Part shown: positions 16,283 to 23,626 of the stretch, one piece after another
How positions within the stretch are numbered: the first letter of the stretch is position 1
Layout: each line of letters starts with the position of its first letter
DNA from: a virus
IMG/VR virus record: IMGVR_UViG_3300042296_000620
Location: 1-37,682 of that record
DNA: 37,682 nt
Direction: 5' to 3' (one strand)
Notes under the pieces: model-generated
Told to the model about the DNA's origin: nothing
The model's database searches: none
The model's input: the letters and a program-made list of their open reading frames with translations, nothing else
Made by a program: the position numbers and the translations under genes

Positions 16283-16972
16283 GTGCTTCATGTAGATTTA
16301 CTAGATAACGGGTTTGTCCGTTTAGATGGCTATATGGCTGACGATATGTCTGTCGTAAATTCGGCCAGGGTTAGTTTTGCGCAGAACGAAGATGACAAGG
16401 CCGAACTCACAAATGCTGACAAAGGTCTTATCAACTTTTTGATGCGTGAGCGTCACGGAACCCCTTTTGAGCACAATTCTTTCCGGTTTCATGTGAAGTG
16501 TCCTGTTTTTGTTGCCAGAGAGTGGTTTCGTCATCGGATTGGCTCGTTTAACGAGTTTTCTGCTCGCTACTCAGAGGTTCCTAACGAGTTTTTTGTTCCT
16601 GAATTAAGCGTTATTAGAACGCAAACAGGAAAACCGGGGGCTTACATGTTTGAGCAGGTTGATATGGAAGTGGCGATGCGTTCAAAGAACTCTATCCATG
16701 AGGCTTACAAGGCCGCCTATAAGTCCTACATGGAAATGATTAACGACGGCGTAGCCAAAGAACTGGCTCGTGTTGTTCTTCCAGTCGGGATGTATACACA
16801 GTTTTATTGGACGGTTAATGCCCGTTCAATTATGAATTTCTGCTCGCTACGGAGCGCTGAAACAGCACAAATGGAAATTCGTAATTACTCTGTTGCTGTT
16901 GAGCAAATGTTTAGCAGCGTAATGCCTGTAACCGCCAAAGCCTGGTTGGACAACAGTAGGGTTGCTCCCTAA
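16283..16972 (+). CDS. thyX: FAD-dependent thymidylate synthase ThyX
   Basis: 229 residues. The ThyX signature RHRxxSxNExSxRYS is present as RHRIGSFNEFSARYSEV (starting about R83). An upstream HGTPFEHNSF block and a downstream RSAETAQMEIRNYS block also belong to the family. The enzyme makes dTMP from dUMP using methylene-tetrahydrofolate, FAD and NADPH, supplying thymine for phage DNA. Length is normal for the family. The start is GTG 16283, supported by AGGAG at 16273-16277 with five bases between. Together with nrdJ downstream it gives the phage its own deoxynucleotide pathway. Confidence 0.97.
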   Translation: MLHVDLLDNGFVRLDGYMADDMSVVNSARVSFAQNEDDKAELTNADKGLINFLMRERHGTPFEHNSFRFHVKCPVFVAREWFRHRIGSFNEFSARYSEVPNEFFVPELSVIRTQTGKPGAYMFEQVDMEVAMRSKNSIHEAYKAAYKSYMEMINDGVAKELARVVLPVGMYTQFYWTVNARSIMNFCSLRSAETAQMEIRNYSVAVEQMFSSVMPVTAKAWLDNSRVAP

Positions 16973-17007
16973 AATAACCAACCAGGACCAACAAAGAAGG
17001 GAAAATA

Positions 17008-17211
17008 ATGTCAAAATACGAGTTCGGTTCCACTGGAATACAGATTAAAGGTAACGATTCTTATCATGTTGTAAAAGTTTACGACAAAGATGAATGGCTT
17101 TTATTGCGCAAACGAGATGACAACTACTATCAAGCAGCATCCTTCGCTTCACCCGATGAAGCGCGTTCTTTTGTTAATGCTTGCGATTTGGTACTAAAAA
17201 AAGTACAGTGA
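17008..17211 (+). CDS. Small hypothetical protein
   Basis: 67 residues (MSKYEFGSTGIQIKGNDSYH and onward), alternating strands in the first half and a helix with SPDEARSFVNACDLVLKKV at the end. It looks like a compact alpha/beta domain. A GAAGGGA purine run about 8 bases before the ATG serves as ribosome binding site. It sits between thyX and tRNA-Arg. No family recognised. Confidence 0.6.
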   Translation: MSKYEFGSTGIQIKGNDSYHVVKVYDKDEWLLLRKRDDNYYQAASFASPDEARSFVNACDLVLKKVQ

Positions 17212-17218
17212 CCACATT

Positions 17219-17291
17219 GCGTCGGTGGCCAAATGGATAAGGCAACAGACTTCTAATCTGTAGACTGTAGGTTCGAATCCTACCCGACGCG
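17219..17291 (+). tRNA. tRNA-Arg(UCU)
   Basis: A full cloverleaf of 73 bases. The acceptor stem GCGTCGG/CCGACGC pairs perfectly, the D arm is GCC/GGC, the anticodon stem ACAGA/TCTGT has loop CTTCTAA (anticodon TCT), and the T arm is GTAGG-TTCGAAT-CCTAC. The discriminator is G and no CCA is encoded. It reads AGA, rare in high-G+C actinobacteria. Confidence 0.95.
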
Positions 17292-17295
17292 CAAA

Positions 17296-17583
17296 TTAGG
17301 AAACTAGTTCCATCCCAAGTGGTAAAACTTTCATGCTTCTCGCAACGCCCTGAGAAACGATAATGAGTTCTTGTTCCTCCATTTTGGAAAGAACTTTGTG
17401 CGCAGTAGACGTAGATGAAACACCTATTGCCGGCATGATGTCTCTAATGCTCGGTGCATAGCCGTTTTCTTGTGAAAATTTTACAATAAAACTAACTACT
17501 GCAGTCCTTCGCTCTGATTCAACTCGTGATTCCGCTTCAGACCGAGTTTCACCTGGAATTCTGTTTAACTTTGTTTTTTTCAT
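17296..17583 (-). CDS. LexA-type winged-helix protein without peptidase domain
   Basis: 95 residues. Residues about 30-80 (VVSFIVKFSQENGYAPSIRD, then GVSSTSTAHKVLSKMEEQEL) follow the LexA DNA-binding domain: a helix, GYxPSxRDI, xxGVSSxST, then the wing. LexA's C-terminal autocleavage domain is absent, so this is a stand-alone DNA-binding protein, perhaps a phage repressor or a competitor at SOS boxes. The N-terminus is basic. It overlaps the upstream HTH gene by 35 nt, the last gene of a three-gene minus-strand unit. Confidence 0.75.
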   Translation of the reverse strand: MKKTKLNRIPGETRSEAESRVESERRTAVVSFIVKFSQENGYAPSIRDIMPAIGVSSTSTAHKVLSKMEEQELIIVSQGVARSMKVLPLGMELVS

Positions 17584-17890
17584 CGTTAATTACTTTTCTC
17601 CTTAATTTTTGCTTATCAATTTTTCGTTGATAACGTATTTGTTCAACAATCTCCATCATGTAGACAGCGATGTGATACTCGGGTCCCCAAATAAATGAAG
17701 GGTGTAGGCCAATTTTATTAGCAATATGTTCGGCATCTTGAAGGGTTAAGCCGTTCCTGCTCCACCCGTACATGCGTTTTTTGTGGACTCCTACAAGATT
17801 TTCAAGTTCGGTCAATCCTGTATCTGGATACATCTTCCATATGGCATCAAAGGACAAGAGAGGTATAGGTAGTTCTCTATTATCCGTCAT
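17549..17890 (-). CDS. Helix-turn-helix DNA-binding protein
   Basis: 113 residues. TELENLVGVHKKRMYGWSRN followed by LTLQDAEHIANKIGLHPSFI and WGPEY is a small HTH of the type seen in many actinophage and actinobacterial regulators, where the WGxEW ending is common. The C-terminal 40 residues are strongly basic and helical (RYQRKIDKQKLRRK). Its start overlaps the HicA-like stop by ATGA, so the two are co-translated. It may be the regulator of this small cluster. Confidence 0.7.
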   Translation of the reverse strand: MTDNRELPIPLLSFDAIWKMYPDTGLTELENLVGVHKKRMYGWSRNGLTLQDAEHIANKIGLHPSFIWGPEYHIAVYMMEIVEQIRYQRKIDKQKLRRKVINDEKNKVKQNSR

Positions 17891-18102
17891 ACGGACTTCA
17901 ATTCAACGCCATACAGTTTTCTGAATTGGCTCTTGATTGCCTTAATTGACTTAGGTGTGCCGTGCGTCATATAAACACGCCCACCGATTGAGTCTGGTGG
18001 GTACAGTTTGTAGACGCCTCTTTTTGTCTGCTCAACACGGAAGCCGATTGACTCAACTTCTTTAATTATGGCATTCATTTCCTTGATACCGTGATTTTTC
18101 AT
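17887..18102 (-). CDS. HicA-like small protein
   Basis: 71 residues from ATG 18102 (MKNHGIKEMNAIIKEVESIG). The order helix, GFRVEQTKRGVYKLYPPD, then a strand with MTHGTP and a final helix is that of the HicA/YcfA double-stranded-RNA-binding-like fold, whose cellular members are mRNA interferase toxins. The usual catalytic His has no obvious equivalent in the strand position, so activity is doubtful. A GTG two codons upstream is in frame but lies within the Shine-Dalgarno (18106-18113), so ATG 18102 is preferred. No HicB-like antitoxin follows; an HTH gene takes that place. Confidence 0.6.
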   Translation of the reverse strand: MKNHGIKEMNAIIKEVESIGFRVEQTKRGVYKLYPPDSIGGRVYMTHGTPKSIKAIKSQFRKLYGVELKSV

Positions 18103-18104
18103 CG

Positions 18105-18118
18105 TCACCTCCTAGGGG
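18105..18118 (-). promoter_or_regulatory. Shine-Dalgarno in a duplicated 14-mer before the HicA-like gene
   Basis: The minus strand reads CCCCTAGGAGGTGA, identical to 3008-3021 on the plus strand. AGGAGGTG ends three bases before ATG 18102 and fixes that start. The CCTAGG core is palindromic, so it might also be a protein-binding site. Confidence 0.6.
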
Positions 18119-18185
18119 ACGATTGAAACATATCTAAGGTTTACGGGATAAACAACCCCGATGCGAACAAATTTTCGTAGAAAAT

Positions 18186-18458
18186 CTACTTCTTAAGAAA
18201 AGCGAGGATTTTCTTGAACCAAGACTTATTGGATACTGAAGAAATGACTTCTGAAATCTCGGCTACTACCTCTGGGTCAATTGTGATTTCTGCGATGTCA
18301 TCAATCTTGACTACATTCTCTTCAATCTTCACTTTTGCTGGGCGTCCTGGCTTTTTTGCCGGAGCCTTCTTTGCAGCAGCCTTCTTTGCAGCAGGCTTCT
18401 TAGCCGCTGTTTTTTTTACTGTTGTCTTTTTCTTGGCTTGGGCTTTTTTCTGTGTCAT
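18186..18458 (-). CDS. Ala/Lys-rich AT-hook nucleoid-like protein
   Basis: 90 residues. Residues 1-35 are a Lys/Ala/Pro repeat (KKTAAKKPAAKKAAAKK) like histone H1 tails and actinobacterial HupB tails, followed by KKPGRPAKVK, an AT-hook core (GRP flanked by Lys). The C-terminal half is acidic then hydrophobic (EVVAEISEVISS, WFKKILAFLKK). Such proteins bind the minor groove of A+T-rich DNA and may coat phage or host DNA. AGGACAGGAC precedes the ATG. Low-complexity composition makes family assignment loose. Confidence 0.7.
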   Translation of the reverse strand: MTQKKAQAKKKTTVKKTAAKKPAAKKAAAKKAPAKKPGRPAKVKIEENVVKIDDIAEITIDPEVVAEISEVISSVSNKSWFKKILAFLKK

Positions 18459-18528
18459 GTCCTGTCCTGTGTTATTGTAAATTGTGGTGTACCTACAAAC
18501 TATAGCACCCTTCTACTAGTGTGTCTGT

Positions 18529-19158
18529 ATGGACGGTTTTTACCCAGACGAATTTTCAAAAATAGCGTTGGCGCTTACATCTGCGCAAATGGCTAAAAAG
18601 ATTTTTATTGAAGAGTCAGGCATTGGTGAAGACCTTGCTTTTAATTTCATAGGATGGAAAGACGGCAGGATAGTAACAATCTGTCAAATAAGTCAAAAAC
18701 ACATGAAAGACCCCCCGGTAGAGAGGCTTCAGAGATGTGCGTCAATGCTTAGGATGATTCGTGGTTTTTGGAGCGTGGATAGCATTACCATGGTTGCAGA
18801 GGGCTACTGTTCTCCAGATATTGAAAAAACTCGCGGTCTAGACCTTTCCAAGGCTTTTCTTGACGACACAACTGGAGTAAGTGAATGTGTCACCGTAACG
18901 CACGCAGAAGGTGATGATGTGGGCGGTGCTGAACTAACCCTTGTTTCCACCTCGTATAAATATAGACTCAATAGAAGAGCGGTATTTGAACCAATAACCG
19001 TCTATCCAAATGGCGCAGTTAATGTGTTAAGAGATAAAAGTTTTCCAGCGCTTCTCTATAAAATCGTAAGCGAAGATTACGATTCTGAATACATGGACGA
19101 AGACGAGACTGCAGAAGCAATCAATAATCTTGGTTTTCACTTGCAAGTTTTCTATTAG
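18529..19158 (+). CDS. Hypothetical phage protein
   Basis: 209 residues, not recognised. Predicted as an alpha/beta globular protein with no signal peptide or membrane segment. Features: a helical start (FSKIALALTSAQMAKKIFIE), a strand-rich centre with FIGWKDGRIVTICQ, and an acidic C-terminus (SEDYDSEYMDEDETAEA). No Shine-Dalgarno is visible before ATG 18529; the 70 bases upstream form a divergent promoter region with the AT-hook gene, so the transcript may be nearly leaderless. The stop abuts tRNA-Ile on the opposite strand. Confidence 0.65.
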   Translation: MDGFYPDEFSKIALALTSAQMAKKIFIEESGIGEDLAFNFIGWKDGRIVTICQISQKHMKDPPVERLQRCASMLRMIRGFWSVDSITMVAEGYCSPDIEKTRGLDLSKAFLDDTTGVSECVTVTHAEGDDVGGAELTLVSTSYKYRLNRRAVFEPITVYPNGAVNVLRDKSFPALLYKIVSEDYDSEYMDEDETAEAINNLGFHLQVFY

Positions 19159-19232
19159 TCCCCGGTCAGGGAATTGAACCCTGCTGCGGGTGCTTATAAG
19201 GCACCTTGCGTCAACCAGACGCATCACCGGGG
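19159..19232 (-). tRNA. tRNA-Ile(UAU)
   Basis: The minus strand folds with acceptor CCCCGGT/ACCGGGG (7 bp), D stem GCGTC/GACGC, anticodon stem GGTGC/GCACC with loop CTTATAA (anticodon TAT), and T arm CAGGG-TTCAATT-CCCTG. The discriminator is A and CCA is not encoded. Position 8 is G instead of the usual U, a slight oddity. It would read AUA directly, without the lysidine-modified CAU tRNA that bacteria normally use. Confidence 0.85.
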
Positions 19233-19248
19233 GTGGTAATATTCTTTA

Positions 19249-19557
19249 ATGATTGATGGCCCTCCAGAAAAAGAATTATTGTCTGGCAATATAACAATTC
19301 ACCGAGCGACTCGTCAACCATGCCCTGTTTGCGGACATCCTACAGGTGACTGCGTTGGAGAGTCAGGACCACCAACAAGAATAGTTGGCTTAACTGGTGG
19401 CGTAATAGAATCTCTTAAAGATAAACAGACAATTCTCGTAGAAGAAAACATTTACGAAGAAAGACAAATTACCCCCTTTACAAAAACAAAAGTAATTCTG
19501 CATCACAAAGGCTCCTACGTGACCCTTGAGCAGGCAAAAAATTTGGGTATTGCTTAG
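19249..19557 (+). CDS. Small zinc-finger-like phage protein
   Basis: 102 residues. CPVCGHPTGDC (about residues 25-35) is a compact zinc knuckle seen in small proteins of many actinophages. It is followed by a flexible PPTRIVG segment and a strand/helix region (TKVILHHKGSYVTLEQAKNL) resembling a short C-terminal binding domain. It lies immediately upstream of nrdJ on the same strand. Function unknown. Confidence 0.65.
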   Translation: MIDGPPEKELLSGNITIHRATRQPCPVCGHPTGDCVGESGPPTRIVGLTGGVIESLKDKQTILVEENIYEERQITPFTKTKVILHHKGSYVTLEQAKNLGIA

Positions 19558-19626
19558 ACGTATATTTTTTAGCGGTAGAGGTATCATGGGTATCTCTTAG
19601 CCGTCACTATAGAAAGTTGCAATACC

Positions 19627-21672
19627 GTGTCACCTATTTTTTCCTTCCGCCTAAACGAAGATTTTCTTGCTGGATATAGGTCAAAACAAGCACCTTTTGG
19701 TTATAGAGACGCTGGCGAAAACTCTGTAGGAGAAATTACTTTTCTTCGTACATATTCTCGTTTAAAAGAAGACGGAACAAAAGAAACGTGGGTTGACGTT
19801 TGTGAACGGGTTATCAATGGAATGTATTCACTACAGAAGGACCATTGCAAAACAAACCGTCTTCCTTGGAATGATGCAAAAGCACAGGCCAGTGCAAAAG
19901 AAGCGTTTGACCGTTTGTTTCAATTAAAGTGGACTCCACCAGGTCGTGGTTTGTGGGTAATGGGCACACCTCTTGTGAATGTTCACAAAAACTCTGCCGC
20001 TTTGCAGAACTGTGCATTTGTTTCAACTTCAGAAATGAATAAGAACAATCCAGCAAAGCCTTTTGGTTTTCTTATGGAAGCATCAATGCTTGGTGTTGGT
20101 GTTGGATTTGACAACAAAGGCGCTGACAAAGATTTTACTATCTATGAACCAACAAAGCCTGTAGTTGTTGAGGTAATTGAAGATAGCCGTGAAGGATGGG
20201 TTGCTTCACTTATTTCTATTATTAACTCTTATTTAAAGCCAGAGCAGAGCCCTGTTGAGTTTGACTATTCACTTATTCGCCCTGCAGGAACGCCTATTAA
20301 AACATTTGGTGGTACTGCTGCTGGACATGCTTCTCTTGAGCGTCTTCATAAGCACATTCGTTCAATGTTTAAAGGTCGCAATGGTGAAAAGTTAACCAAA
20401 GTAGACATTGCTGACATTGGAAACATGATTGGTGTTTGCGTTGTCTCTGGAAACGTACGTCGCTCTGCTGAACTTCTTATTGGCAGTCTTGATGACCAAG
20501 AATTCCTTAACCTTAAGAACTCTGCTGTATTTCCTGAGCGCAACTCTTATGACCCAGACGCTCCAGGATGGGGATGGATGTCAAACAACTCTGTAGAAAC
20601 ATCTGTTGGAAAAGACCTTTCTGGAATTGTTGAAGGAATCGCACTTAATGGAGAGCCAGGAGTTATTTGGCTTGACATGTCTCGCAAGTACGGTCGTCTT
20701 GCTGACCCTGCAAACAACAAAGACTGGCGTGTTGCTGGATATAACCCATGCGCAGAACAGTCTCTTGAGTCATATGAATGTTGCACTCTTGTTGAGACAT
20801 ATTTAAATCGTCACGATTCTCTTGATGACTACAAGCGCACATTAAAGTTTGCTTATCTTTATGCAAAGACCGTAACTCTTCTTCCTACACACTGGGAAGA
20901 AACAAACGCAATCATGCAACGCAACCGTCGTATTGGAACATCAATGTCAGGTGTTGCAAACTTTGCTGACAATGTAGGAATGCCTGTTCTTCGCGAATGG
21001 ATGGATACTGGCTACAACACAGTAAAGGCGTATGACGTTTCATACTCTGAGTGGCTTGGGATTCGTGAGTCAATCAAGATGACAACAGTTAAACCTTCTG
21101 GAACAGTTTCTATTCTTGCTGGTGAGTCTCCTGGGGTTCACTGGACACCAGGTGGGAAGTTCTTCAATCGCGCAATTCGTTTTGCCAACGATGACCCAAT
21201 GCTTCCGCTTTTTAAGATGGCTAAATACCGTGTTGAACCAGCATCTGAATCACCGGACACAACATCTGTTGTGTTCTTCCCAATTAAGTCAGACGCTATT
21301 CGTTCGGAAAATGATGTAACAATTTTTGAAAAGATGTCACTAGCAGCAGCCGCTCAACGTTACTGGTCCGATAACTCGGTATCAGTTACAATTTCTTTTG
21401 ATGCAGAAAAAGAAAAGGAACATGTGGGCACTGTACTCCATATGTATGACGGTCAACTTAAAACGGTTTCGTTTTTGCCGCAAGGCAACTTTACTTATCC
21501 GCAAATGCCGTATACGCAGATAACCGAGGAAGAGTACACAGAAGCCACCAAGGACCTTTTCCCCATTGATTTTTCTGGTGTTTATGCAGGAATGGCAGCC
21601 GATGCAATCGGAGAGTCTTACTGCACAACGGATTCCTGCGAAATTAGATTAATTAAGGACAATCAGGGATAA
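19627..21672 (+). CDS. nrdJ: Class II (adenosylcobalamin-dependent) ribonucleotide reductase
   Basis: 681 residues. The active-site NPCAEQ motif (C375) with flanking SLESYECC, an earlier NCAFVS Cys (C129), the phosphate-binding VKPSGTVSILAGESPGVHW segment and a C-terminal redox pair (C666, C671 in CTTDSCE) define a B12-dependent ribonucleotide reductase of the monomeric triphosphate type. It converts ribonucleotides to deoxyribonucleotides without a separate radical subunit or oxygen; the cobalamin comes from the host. It is slightly shorter than bacterial enzymes (about 700-740). No ATP-cone is seen at the N-terminus. The start is taken as GTG 19627, with only a weak GAAAG upstream. It pairs with thyX to feed phage DNA synthesis. 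Confidence 0.95.
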   Translation: MSPIFSFRLNEDFLAGYRSKQAPFGYRDAGENSVGEITFLRTYSRLKEDGTKETWVDVCERVINGMYSLQKDHCKTNRLPWNDAKAQASAKEAFDRLFQLKWTPPGRGLWVMGTPLVNVHKNSAALQNCAFVSTSEMNKNNPAKPFGFLMEASMLGVGVGFDNKGADKDFTIYEPTKPVVVEVIEDSREGWVASLISIINSYLKPEQSPVEFDYSLIRPAGTPIKTFGGTAAGHASLERLHKHIRSMFKGRNGEKLTKVDIADIGNMIGVCVVSGNVRRSAELLIGSLDDQEFLNLKNSAVFPERNSYDPDAPGWGWMSNNSVETSVGKDLSGIVEGIALNGEPGVIWLDMSRKYGRLADPANNKDWRVAGYNPCAEQSLESYECCTLVETYLNRHDSLDDYKRTLKFAYLYAKTVTLLPTHWEETNAIMQRNRRIGTSMSGVANFADNVGMPVLREWMDTGYNTVKAYDVSYSEWLGIRESIKMTTVKPSGTVSILAGESPGVHWTPGGKFFNRAIRFANDDPMLPLFKMAKYRVEPASESPDTTSVVFFPIKSDAIRSENDVTIFEKMSLAAAAQRYWSDNSVSVTISFDAEKEKEHVGTVLHMYDGQLKTVSFLPQGNFTYPQMPYTQITEEEYTEATKDLFPIDFSGVYAGMAADAIGESYCTTDSCEIRLIKDNQG

Positions 21673-21714
21673 TTCCGCACACAGGGGTACCCATGATGTA
21701 TTATTTACTTTAAG

Positions 21715-21726
21715 CGCCGAACGGCG
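21715..21726. repeat. Short hairpin CGCCG-AA-CGGCG downstream of nrdJ
   Basis: A perfect 5-bp inverted repeat in the 80-base gap between nrdJ and the next gene. No T-run follows, so it is more likely an RNA-processing or regulatory hairpin than a terminator. Confidence 0.3.
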
Positions 21727-21752
21727 AATTAGGTCCCATACAGGAGAAAACA

Positions 21753-22139
21753 ATGACGGCAATTATTGCACCACAGACAATCACACTCACTATTCCAGGA
21801 ACACTCTCAACGAGCAGTATCGTAAGCGTGGCAATGCCTTTCAAGGGCGTCATCACTGGTGCTTACTTGGCAGTTACAGGTGCCCCTGCAGGTTCAGCAC
21901 TTACAGCAGACCTTAAGGTTGGCGCAGATGTCGCAGCAGCCTTCTCAATCGCTGCTGCTGGTTACTCAGACGAAGGAACACTCACTGCAGCAAATGTTGA
22001 CTTCGCTAAGGGCGACCTTGTTCACCTTGATGTTTCAGCAGTTGGCTCGGGTACAGCAGGAACTGGCGCAACTGTAGCGTTCACTGTTTCTGAAGTATCA
22101 GACGCAACTCACATCCAGGCTGCTGGCGTAAACGACTAA
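21753..22139 (+). CDS. Small beta-rich probable virion protein
   Basis: 128 residues, rich in Ala, Gly, Thr, Ser and Val with almost no charged helices. Regular alternating strands (ITLTIPGTLSTSSIVSVAMP, GAYLAVTGAP, TVAFTVSEVS) suggest a beta-sandwich like phage head-decoration or fibre-tip domains. A good AGGAG lies 8 bases before ATG 21753, as expected of a highly expressed gene. It sits alone on the plus strand, ending at a strong terminator that faces the structural block. The decoration-protein role is inferred from composition and expression signals only. Confidence 0.55.
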   Translation: MTAIIAPQTITLTIPGTLSTSSIVSVAMPFKGVITGAYLAVTGAPAGSALTADLKVGADVAAAFSIAAAGYSDEGTLTAANVDFAKGDLVHLDVSAVGSGTAGTGATVAFTVSEVSDATHIQAAGVND

Positions 22140-22169
22140 TCAATTACTCAATTACTTTTCTAAGTAGTT

Positions 22170-22210
22170 GCAAAACCCCCGCTCCGTACAAATAGGGGCG
22201 GGGGTTTTGC
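22170..22210. terminator. Strong bidirectional intrinsic terminator
   Basis: A 16-bp stem (GCAAAACCCCCGCTCC with its complement at 22195-22210, one G-T pair) and a 9-base loop. A-run and T-run flank the G+C core on both strands. It serves the converging ends of the beta-rich protein gene (plus) and the late minus-strand block. Confidence 0.92.
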
Positions 22211-22231
22211 TATCCCAAGGTAGCGGGAAAT

Positions 22232-22687
22232 CTAGTCTTCTTTTTGGCTTTCCTTAGTGGTAGGCCCGCCGACCACCCAAGCGTCACAGGTGCGCTCTGA
22301 GTGGCATTTAAAGTCAAATGCTTCGCAGTAACCAATCTTGCCAGCGTCAATAACATCCCATGCTGAACCAGATTCATTACCAAGACCGGTTTCAATACAA
22401 TCAAGCATTCTTGGAGTTCTAATAAACAGAATACAGTTGCCACATTTTTGTTTCTTGGCTTCTGTTTCAGACACGTCCCACCTGTCGCCCTTTTTCTTCC
22501 AGAATCCATCATTTGGCTGCTTTGGATTAAGTGGTCCGTATCCAGCAGTATCAATCGCCTTTTGACGGTTCTTGATGTTTACTTTTATGCTTTGAGTTGC
22601 TGGAGGGCATTTTTGTTCGGCTTTTACTTCGGTGTTTTCAAACCTAAAGCCTTTAATTTCCCCGATGTAGTTTCCCCATGTAGTCAT
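22232..22687 (-). CDS. Cys-rich phage protein with MTTWG-type N-terminal tag
   Basis: 151 residues. It starts MTTWGNYIGEIKGFRFE, the same style of N-terminus as the 35048-35668 protein. Residues about 80-140 hold six or more Cys: CGNC, MLDCIETG, GYCEAFDFKC, RTCDAWVVGG. This Cys pattern recurs in phage proteins of unknown function and could bind zinc or an Fe-S cluster. It is the last gene of the minus-strand run and is followed by the terminator at 22170-22210. Metal binding is inferred. Confidence 0.7.
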   Translation of the reverse strand: MTTWGNYIGEIKGFRFENTEVKAEQKCPPATQSIKVNIKNRQKAIDTAGYGPLNPKQPNDGFWKKKGDRWDVSETEAKKQKCGNCILFIRTPRMLDCIETGLGNESGSAWDVIDAGKIGYCEAFDFKCHSERTCDAWVVGGPTTKESQKED

Positions 22688-23382
22688 TACTTGGACTTCT
22701 TTTGCTTCTCGTACCTATCAAGCATTCTTCTGCCCTTAGCAGCAAGCCTGGAGGCGTCTGAGGCGTCTTGAGGAACAGGTTCTCCCCATGCTGCGGCGGA
22801 AAGTGCAAGGCGCGTAGGACGTCCCTTGTCGTCTTTCATGGGACCTGAAGGATTTGTAAAAAATCTTGTCAAGAACGAGCCCTTACGACGCAATTTTTCA
22901 GGAGTATCGGCTGCACCCATGACTCCTGGCTTAAGGTTTGCGCCTTCTGTTCTTTTGAAGTGCTTACGACCAGCGGCAGTTAGTCCACCTTTAGGGTCTT
23001 TTAGTTTTGCGCCCTTAGTATCAAGCCAGTTTTTTCTAGCATGAAACCTAGTCACTTGTTCGTTAATTGATTTCTTTTGTAAAGGTTCGCCGCTGTAAGA
23101 AACAGCCAACCACTTAACTTGAGCAATGTGTCCTGCTGGTGTTGAGTCTTCAAAATGTCTTCTAATCCAAGATTCTCTTAGTTCAAGAATTTCAACTTCT
23201 TCTGGAGTCTCTGCAACCCCACCTTTTTCATAGATAGACATAAGAACTTCATTGACATAGTCACCCTTTGAGCCTCCGCCTATAGACCAAAGTTCTGGGT
23301 AGTTGCTCTTTAGTTGCTTTGCGTATTCAGGGTCAAAAAAAGGCCATTGACTATCCGAAAAAGAAATTATTGCGTCATCCAT
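22687..23382 (-). CDS. DUF6321-like phage protein
   Basis: 231 residues from ATG 23382 (MDDAIISFSDSQWPFFDPEY). The C-terminal 110 residues, with GLTAAGRKHFKRTEGANLKP, then RRKGSFLTRFF and ALSAAAWGEPVP, match the family I know as DUF6321, function unknown and frequent in phages. The N-terminal half is unrecognised; SIGGGSKGDYVNEVL is a short Gly-rich loop. An upstream ATG at 23403 is in frame but gives a longer overlap with the preceding gene and no better ribosome binding site. The domain is highly basic, as is the DUF5872-like protein's. Confidence 0.75.
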   Translation of the reverse strand: MDDAIISFSDSQWPFFDPEYAKQLKSNYPELWSIGGGSKGDYVNEVLMSIYEKGGVAETPEEVEILELRESWIRRHFEDSTPAGHIAQVKWLAVSYSGEPLQKKSINEQVTRFHARKNWLDTKGAKLKDPKGGLTAAGRKHFKRTEGANLKPGVMGAADTPEKLRRKGSFLTRFFTNPSGPMKDDKGRPTRLALSAAAWGEPVPQDASDASRLAAKGRRMLDRYEKQKKSK

Positions 23383-23626
23383 TAGATTTACCCATAAGAG
23401 CATTCATTTCGTTTTTAGTTCTCATGCCCTCAGGTGTATTGGGGTCAAGGTCTGGTCTATCTTCACCGAAAACTGCTTTATAGGCTTCGCGTACTGGAGT
23501 ATCTCCACTAAGTGTTGATGCAATAATTTGAAAGTCTGTTACTTTTTGAGCAAAAGCATCAAGTGCTTTCTTTGACTTGTTAATTGCTTCCTCTTCAGGA
23601 CTATCTGGTTCTGCATTGTGAAGCAT
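23375..23626 (-). CDS. Small acidic hypothetical protein
   Basis: 83 residues, helical and charged (SPEEEAINKSKKALDAFAQK) with a Pro/Asp-rich C-terminus (DRPDLDPNTPEGMRTKNEMN). No family recognised. It overlaps its downstream neighbour and begins at the stop codon of its upstream neighbour, so it is part of a coupled run of small late genes. Confidence 0.6.
   Translation of the reverse strand: MLHNAEPDSPEEEAINKSKKALDAFAQKVTDFQIIASTLSGDTPVREAYKAVFGEDRPDLDPNTPEGMRTKNEMNALMGKSNG

Noticed and set aside
17219-17291. tRNA-Arg as a possible integration (att) site
   Set aside because: No integrase, excisionase or duplicated tRNA 3' end was seen in the window.
19558-19626. Cobalamin riboswitch before nrdJ
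   Set aside because: Only about 70 bases separate the two genes, too short for a B12 riboswitch, and no B12-box-like sequence is visible.
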